From Chrysomallon squamiferum (Eukaryota > Mollusca > Gastropoda > Neomphalida > Peltospiridae), in contig CM022665.1 of assembly GCA_012295275.1 (NCBI GenBank), forward strand, positions 19,546,150 through 19,610,149: a stretch of 64,000 nucleotides of DNA, written 5' to 3'. Position 1 is the stretch's first letter, and each line of letters opens with the position of its first letter. A program made the position numbers and the translations under genes. The notes below the pieces were generated by a model that searched no databases, was not told the DNA's origin, and worked only from the letters and a program-made list of their open reading frames with translations. Below are positions 52,301-61,331 of this stretch, piece by piece.

Positions 52301-55300
52301 AATAAAAACGAAATTAAATAAAAGTTAGTATAGTTAAGGACAAAATTACAAATGCTGAAATATTAATAGACAAAATGTTATGATCAGTATGTCAGCTATT
52401 GAAGTGGTACCCATGTCTATTTTCAGACGATATATTTCTCCAAATAACTGGTTAAATAATAATATATGAGGTGGTTTATATTTTTTTTAATTTTTTAATT
52501 TTTTTTTTTTTTTTTTTACCAGTTAGTGACATTTTCTGCAGCTTTGATAAAACTATATTTTGCAGTACATGAACACACAAACACACATTTTATAATTATT
52601 TGATTTAAATCTCTTATACTGCATATATGATTTCATCTATAAAACTACCTCCACAGTTGCCTGTGTTCCTCCTGTACCTGCCTGCTTTATAAACACATAC
52701 AAAGTGTACAATATAATATGTGTAAGCATACATAAAGGCACACATATGTGCATGCACCCACATATTATATATTATATATACATGCAAACATAAACATGCA
52801 CATTTATATATTAAATAGAACTACTACATCAAATCAGTGAAATCAATGCATATATTTTTTTGTTCACCGTAATAGACCAGACAAATATTCATTTGCAAAT
52901 CATTGCCATTCTGTACAGAAATAACATAAATGAACTGTTTGAAGCAGTTTCATCATGTCTTATCTCAGTGACAATTACAGGTAGTGTGTCATAGGGTCAT
53001 GGTGTATCCTATCCAGGCAGAAGCCAGGTGAGCTACACAAGCGACACAACACTATTTACATCCTAACCAAACATGGCTATTGTAACTCTGATCCACCACT
53101 GAATAAAACAGTTAATTTCTGAATAATGAACAAAACATTAACATCTGTGTTTGTGTTTGGGGGGAGTTGCTCACATTCCCCCCACCCTGGGTAGGACTGG
53201 ACTTTCCAAGAAGCTTATACATGCATGTTATTAATAAAACACACACATTACTTACTAGGCTAAACTAGAGTTTTTCCACTATTCTTCCAGGCATTTTCTT
53301 TTTTGTTGTTATCTTTGTACGTTGACAAAGAAGAATTGTAAAATACTGGTAACTTCTGAACGAGATGGATTAGTTGTTCATCTTCCATTTTCATGTACTG
53401 GGGGACATAATCTTGTTTGTGACTGCTTAATATATTTTAGATGCTCATGTAGTGTGACAAAAAACAGAAAAAATTCCTATCGGTATTGTGTCGCACACTT
53501 GACTAGCTCAAACTGTTGTGACGTACGCGTGCAGTTAGGATGCTGGAATTGAAATCAATGGTTTCTAAAAATTGCTTGTGTCGTATGTGCCCAGTTTGGA
53601 TACAGCCTCAGTCTGACAATGTCTACAAATCTATAGCATCCATGCAAGAAAACCAGCCAGAAGGCCAGTCTTAATGCCAGAACATCAAAGTTGGTATTTC
53701 AAGTGTGATAGATAGCTTGTATCTGGAGATATGTCCTCCTCTCTGATGAATCCCATTTCCTTCTCCATAGACCTGACTACAGGACATTGTGTCTTTAGAT
53801 GTCACGGTGAACATCATATCATGAAGAGGATTGTTTAGGAGGCAGTGCTATTGTAATATGGGGTGGAATAAAGCCACAGGCTAGACCCTGTAATTTGAAT
53901 GCTGTGAGATATGAGATGAAATTTTGCAAACGACTCTGTTACCATTTTTGCCACCATGATTGACTACAACATCATACCATCAAACCATACTGTTTGAATA
54001 ATGTTGATGTGCTACTCTGGTCTCACAGGTCTCTAGATTTGTCACCAATTGAACATGTCTGCAAGAGTGATGCTTGCAGCTTCTTCCAAATCTTCCAATA
54101 ACACTTCAGGAACTCCATCTTATCCTTCCTAGATATAGTATGGCATTCCCAGAAACTTTCTCCAGATCTGAGTGACCTCAGTGAGAAATGCTGTTAGGCC
54201 TGGATCAGTGCTCAAGGTGGACAAGTTCACTACTGACTGAGTGAACTTTGCTCTGGACCCCATCTAGTTATGCTGCTCATTTGCATATGGCAGCTTGTTT
54301 CCAAGCCTTCAGGCATTTCTCTTTCCATTTCATAACATTTCATACATCATTTACATGGCAGTAAAAGCTTATCATTGGTTATCGTTTTTTTTGTGTGTGT
54401 CACAATAACTTTTGCCTTTTAGTATGTATGTGTTTTTTCTTTTTCTTTTATATTTGAAATTGGCATTTTAATCTTTTTAAGCTTTAATAGCAAATGTTGA
54501 TTTTGAATGACTTGAGTATGTATGTGTGTATTTTGTGTAATCACACACACACACACACACATACACACAAATGTACATGTTGGTTCAAAATCGATTCACT
54601 CAATTCTTGTTCTGTAGTTATTCCATTATTAACAGTTGTTGGTTCAAAATTGATTGACTCAATTTTTGTTCAATAGTTATTCCACTGTTAACAGTTTCAG
54701 AACATGAAATATAAAATTATTAAAAAAATATGCAGTGAAATCAATTGAAGACTGAATAACCATGTTTTGTTTTCCACATTAATATTTGAATTAAAATGTG
54801 TGTGTGTGTGTGTGTGTGTGTTTGTGCATGTGCTTATGTGCATTGCACTGCATATATATGTAAACAGAATATTTAAAAAAAATTATTAGTGATAGTTGAT
54901 AAAATTTAACAGTAATTTGGGTAGTGATTTGCAACATAGTATTGAATGAAATATTATCTGGTGTTTGTAAGTGCATGTGCACACACACACACTAAAACTT
55001 ACTAAAACTGAATTCCTAAATTCATTATAAAGTAGAAAAAAAAGAATGAAAAAATAGTACATGATAAAATTGTGCTATATACTTAACTCACAAACATGAT
55101 AATTGTGTGTGTGTGTGTGAATGTATGTATGTGTATTTATGTATATGTGTATACGCGTGTGTGTGTGTGTGTTGTTACATGTGTATATATGTATGTATAA
55201 GTGTATATGTATGTGTGTGTGTATATATATGTATGTATATATACACACACACACACATATAATTAATTTTATATTACAAATCAGATGACAAACAAAAAGA

Positions 55301-55903
55301 AAAAGAAAAAACTGAAATTGTATAAAAAAAATTCTTGTTTTTTCTAAATAAGCTCCTTAATTAACTGTAACATAGAAAATTATCATAAAACAAGGTAATG
55401 GAAACTTTTAATTCAGAAGCACTTAAAATCAAATAGACAGGAATGAATTGTATAAAAAAAATTAAATTTAAAAAAATAACTCACACTATGATAATAGTGA
55501 AATAACACCTACTAGGTATTATGAAAAACACACCCGCTGATTACTGATGTCATTTTGGTGGCCTTTTAGTTAGGACAGATCCTGTTGCTTTATAGTTTGT
55601 ATTGATGTTGCTGGCTTCAGATGGCCTGCAAGTAACTGATAATAATTTAGCAACAGAGAATCAATGTGAAGTTCATTTATAAGAATCATCCAATATTGGT
55701 GCATGAAATTATTGATTGGTTGAACATAAATATATGTATTTTTTATGGACACTTTTTCAGTTTCTCTGTTTGTCCTTGTTGTTCAAAATTTACATTTTAT
55801 AATGGTAAAGTGTTGTTTCCTTCAGTTTTTTTGTTTTTTTTTCATTTACCACAAACAAAAAAAAACAAAAAAACAAGTAATAATAATAATAATAATAATA
55901 GTA

Positions 55904-55987
<84 letters not shown>

Positions 55988-57866
55988 TAAATAAATAAAT
56001 AAAAATAGGAACAAATTTTTAACAAATATATGAAACTTGAATTTAAAAAAAGAAGTTTATTTTGGAATTGATAGTAATTTATTTAAAAAAAAAAATTATA
56101 ATAATTGTTTTTTTTAATATTTCACCCACTAAAGCATGGTTGATACATTGGACAACATTTTGCTTATATAACTTCCTCATTGGCTTTCTTTATTTTTATT
56201 ATTATTATTTTTTTATTACCATGTTCTGTATGCAACTTGTGTCATAGTTTGAAAAAGTTTATTTGTATGGGTTTATTTGTTTATTTATTTTTAATATAAA
56301 ACCTTGTATTTCAGTTTTCTTAGTAGTTGACAAATTAAAAAGGGGTTTATTATACAACAACATGCATTTATCTACCAAAATAGATGACATACTGTCATCA
56401 TTTCAGAGGCAGAAAAAACAACTTTTATTATCCCTAGACATCTGCTATAAAAAAATAAAAAAATATATATTGAATTTAATCAACAGAGGAAGGACTTTAT
56501 GCACAACTATTATTAAATTTTGTCTGTGAAAGAAATGTGAAAGCAAAAAGAACTAAAAAAGTAAGCTACCTAAGAATTGAAAAGATTCTATAAACAACAA
56601 TAGTTAGGTATATGTGGGTTTTTTTCATTTAATTATTGCCTTAAGATTCATTTGGCAACTGCCTGAAATTGTATATAGATTGAAAAAGTAATGTTGGTAT
56701 GAGTTGTAAAGTTTGTAGGTAACTAACTATAAGCAAATTGTCAAGTTCACCTAAGGCTGGATATCATAGTGAGCACTTGTCTTTTTTTGAGATTCATAAA
56801 TTGCCATGCTACATGCAATGCATGCTCTGAGTCAGCAGTGTAATAAGAGAGTAGGCAGCAGTAGCATATTGGGTAACCACTGCCTTGTTTTCAAAGGCCT
56901 AATAGAACACAAATGTTAACGCCCAGCTGTGTGAAACTAGCCATATCAACAATAAAGCATGTGTTAAGGTACAGACTCTTTAGCTTCCAGTCTTCCCTTT
57001 TTATGCATTCTTTACATGTGATTTTGTATCATAGCTTAACACACACATGCACTAACATACAAAACAAACATTTTTGCTTCATATTTTAATGTAATTCACA
57101 TTGTTTTCTTTTTAAAGAAAGAAATCAAATATGAATAATACAAATAACTTTCATATGTATAACATGTTCAGATAAAAATTTCAATTTTTATTTTATTATT
57201 ATTTTTTTCTCTGTGCAGTATCATTGATGTAGTGCTTGATTCTGAAAAAAATATGAATTCATTAAAAATTGCGTATTGCAGAAGTACTCATGACATCAGT
57301 ATTTTGGCATGTTCACTAAAAAAATGTGAAAGAGTCTATCCAGATGCTGCTTTCAAATTTAACACCCTTTGTTTTAACATCTGTTTTGAGTCCCATTGTT
57401 TGTTGGGTTCAGAAAACATTTAATTTTAAAATGTTTTTATCTAAGAAATTTCTGTGACATGATTCATTTGAAGTGATAACAATTTTTTTTTTTTTTTTTA
57501 CATTTTTTTTATTTATTATTATCATTAAATTATTTTTTTTTTTTTTTTGTAACCTTTTTATTTTCTTATTTTAAAAACTTATGTATTTATCAAAAATTGT
57601 TTTGCCTTCTTGCATAACAATAGGCTAGCACTGTGTATTTATAATAACAAAAGAAAAATTGAGAATCGATGGCCTAAAGCCATGATCAGCTTGGGTTATC
57701 TGAAACTGACAATCCTTTTTATCTTTCTGCCTTCAGAACATAATCTGTCTTTCACACCAACAGAAAACATGCCAATATTCTTATAATTTGTACAGCTCTG
57801 GGATTGTCATCTTGAAGTATTTTTGAATTGAATGAAAAACAATGTGTTAAAACAACACATGTAGGG

Positions 57867-57955
<89 letters not shown>

Positions 57956-60900
57956 ATTATTAATCTATCTTTATAAATAATTATAAAAAAACCAATGTGA
58001 GATTTAAAAAAGATATCTAGTCGTTAAATTTTCACCAAAGGCCTAGTGTTACAATCAATCCTAAAATTATGAATATTTTTTTTCATCTGCTTTTTCATTT
58101 TCTTTTTTTTTAAACATTTTTAATCTATACTTATAATAAATAAATAAACAAACAAATAAATATATAAATAATAATAATAAAAAAAAAATCAAAAAAAAAA
58201 AAAACAAGAACATATTCATAATTTTGCAAGAGATGGTAAGACGTGACCTTTGGTAAAAATGTGGTGACAAGATATCTTTTTGAAGTCTCATATTGTCATA
58301 ACAGTAAAACGGCAACTGAATTTTATTAAGCAGATACTGAATTTTTTGTATTATAAATTTACAAAAACAATATCAGGTGAAAAATGGAAAAACATAATTC
58401 GTAGTAATTTTTTTTTTTCTTTTTCAGTGTCAGTATGGATGCACAAAACTTTCTGCTGCTCTTTCATCAAACTGTCAAAAAGCTTGTGTATCGAACATAT
58501 CACAACAGGTAAGGTGACAAAAGCCACACTTTCAAGATTAACTGGTTTACTTTGTTTTTGTTTTATTTCTTTTTCCAGCAAAGAAATATCAGTAATTGCA
58601 ACTACAGATTTTATAATGAAAATGAAATAAACAGTAGTAAAGTTAGCTTTATCTTAACAGTTAATGATATTAATTTTAAATATAATAATAATTTTGTTCT
58701 TATCACTATTCTACACTGCCATTTTCACTTCTCAATCCGAAAACATGTTTTCTTATTAGAGGCTGAAACCCAGATGATTTCTTTTGATTCAGTGAATCAA
58801 ATGCATAAACGGTATCTGTCTGTCTTTTTTTTTATGGGGAGCAATTTGTAAACAAAATATTGAAGGGTATTTACTCATGTGAAGCACATTAAGACATGTT
58901 GCTTTGAATATGGCTGAAATGGTAAAATTATATACGGCTGACACATACTATTAATAAAGTAGCAAATACCAAAGAGCACAGTATGATGAAACATATTTGC
59001 TAATCATAAAGAATTGAGCAATGGTGCCAGTATGCCTCTCTTAACTGTACAGTTTATTATATCGTTGGCTCATCAAGATGGTTGAATTTTGGTAGCCAAT
59101 CAATACCCCTTATCTCTAGTGATAATCATTGATGTTAGTGTACTTCCCTGATTGATTTTCAAGTGCTTCATGTAGAAAATTAACTGGCTAGCTAATGAAC
59201 GTTTGTCTTCATATAAAAGTAATTATTGTAAATATACCAAGTATTTGTTAAGGTAGTTTCCACCTGTAATGTCAGAGATGGGGTTTCGTTTCTTTGTTTT
59301 TTATGTATATATATCTCTACTGAAGATGCACTCAAGCATTGCAATTGTATCTGATCTGCAATCTAAATTTTATCTTGGGAATTGAAGATATTATGAATAT
59401 CAACTGTAATTATAACTTTAATGTTCACCTTTGCCTCTGGCTTAGGAGTGACATCTTCAGTATTGCCCAAGGCTTTAACAACATGTTTCTGGCATTTGCA
59501 AATGTAATTGTATCTGTAGTCTATAGGATTTGAGACATTTTCTGGTGGAACTTCAGTAGTCATGGCTTCAAACTGATGAAACCATTTAACTGTTGGATCA
59601 TATATAGTATTTTGAACACATACATTTTTCATTTTATAAAACATTGAATAATCTTTTTTTAAATGTGTTACCATTTCAGATAGGAAATACTTTTTGACAC
59701 TGACTGCTTTTAGATATTTCGTTCTATACATTTTATCAGATATATTTATAAATACTTAAATTCAAATTCTTTGATTATATTTTTGTTTATATATTTCAAA
59801 TAATTAATATAATTTATGTAAAATACTTTAAAAATCCATGTTTTATATTATATATTTTTGTTTTATGTTTTTGTTTATACAGTATACAAAAGAAGCTGAG
59901 GCACGTATGCAGGTATGATGTTCAGATAAAACTTTTTTCTGTATATTATTAGTAAAACTTTTTATTCCCCAAATAAGCAGTTACACAAACAAGCTAACCT
60001 CAGTATATGACACCTCTATTTACATTTCATGCTGGTTTCTTTTAAAACATAAATGAATTTCTAATTGAATATTCAATAAGTTTTATCAACTGAAGATGAC
60101 ATACACTTTGAAGATAAATTATAGTGAAAGAAATCAGTCTTGTATAATTATATATTTTTAAAAAGTTAGCATTTGGCAAATTGTTGCACTCTGATGTGTG
60201 TTTCTTTCTTTTTTTCAAAAAATATATTTTTATGGAAACCCTGTGATGATGGCTCAGTGTCAAGAGTGAATATATAAGCCATAACTGGTCATGGAATAAA
60301 TGAATTTAGTTTATTTTCTGCTGCTAATATAAAAAGATAACCCATTGCATGGTGGCAGCAGATTTCTTTTCTTTTTATCTGTATGGTCTTTAACCATATA
60401 TGATGCCACACAACCATTTATTTATTGACAGAATATCTTGAATACAGTCTGCATTAATTTCATGAAATTTAGCATTTTTCTTCTCATGGGATTAATGCAG
60501 GAATTCTTATCAATTAACTAACTCTATTCCTTTAACATTCAGTATTTTGGGCTCATCAAAATCAGCAACAAACTGTTATTAAATGCTATGAAAATGGAAA
60601 ATAACCCGAAGTGACACTCACTTTTCATTATTTAAGGTTGACAAAATGTGAGGTAATGAGACAGTATGGCACAAAAGATGAATTCTGGTGCATTGTCCTG
60701 ATCTTTTTATAATGTGCAAATAAAATTATATTGCTTTTAATGTCCATGCCAGAGAAGACAAGAAAATGAAGCATTAGATTTTTATTGTAATTTTTTTATT
60801 TTTTTTAAATTATGTGCATGTCAGTTTACACTAAGAAAGAAAATTGAATAAGAGATTTTTCTCCTTTTTATAGCAGTTCTGCCTTTCTTTTCAATACTAA

Positions 60901-61296
60901 TGAACAAATTCAACAATTTTGTTTTGCTGAACTTATTTATATTTTGCATAGAAAATTATATATTTTAACACTGCTGAATAGATTTCTCAGTTAAAAAAAA
61001 TTAATAATCTAAGTTTTAAAAACAAACAAACAAAAAGATAAATTTTGTCATGAACTAGTTTACTTTGTTTTTGCACTACTTTTGGCTAAGCACACAAAAC
61101 AAAATTCCCATATGAGTACTAAAAAGAAAAATGCATTGAATTGATTCAGTACTTAAGGTGCAGAAAGGAAAAGAAATTCCATTAAAATATTTTTTAAAAA
61201 GTCATATTTGACATGAATATTGCTCTTAGAGACCCTGGTGCCAGAATTAACGGCATCTTCTCCATGTTTCATTCATGCCAAGAAAAATGTATTGCC

Positions 61297-61331
<35 letters not shown>

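Larger units (their letters stand above)
30756..58427 (+). other. ROS1: ROS1-like intron 2, 27.7 kb
   Basis: This is a very long intron between two C-x3-C exons. It carries many microsatellites, the larger copy of the 'tggcac' element with a nested hAT element, a MITE with arrayed ends (41161-41723), a Tc1/mariner relic, a possible SINE, and a family of 'gacattttgtc' words. No nested gene was recognised; the longer frames over simple repeats are artefacts. Confidence 0.75.

Noticed and set aside
55666-56014. Poly-Asn, poly-Ile and poly-Tyr frames of 74-110 codons on both strands
   Set aside because: They are translations of an (AAT)n microsatellite with no conserved sequence around it.
57232-57423. 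63-codon plus-strand frame as a possible extra ROS1 exon
   Set aside because: There is no C-x3-C pattern, no convincing acceptor/donor pair in the right phase, and exons 2 and 3 already join in phase 0.
59339-59731. Frames on both strands in ROS1 intron 3 (64 and 122 codons)
   Set aside because: No conserved residues and no splice logic; AT-rich chance frames.
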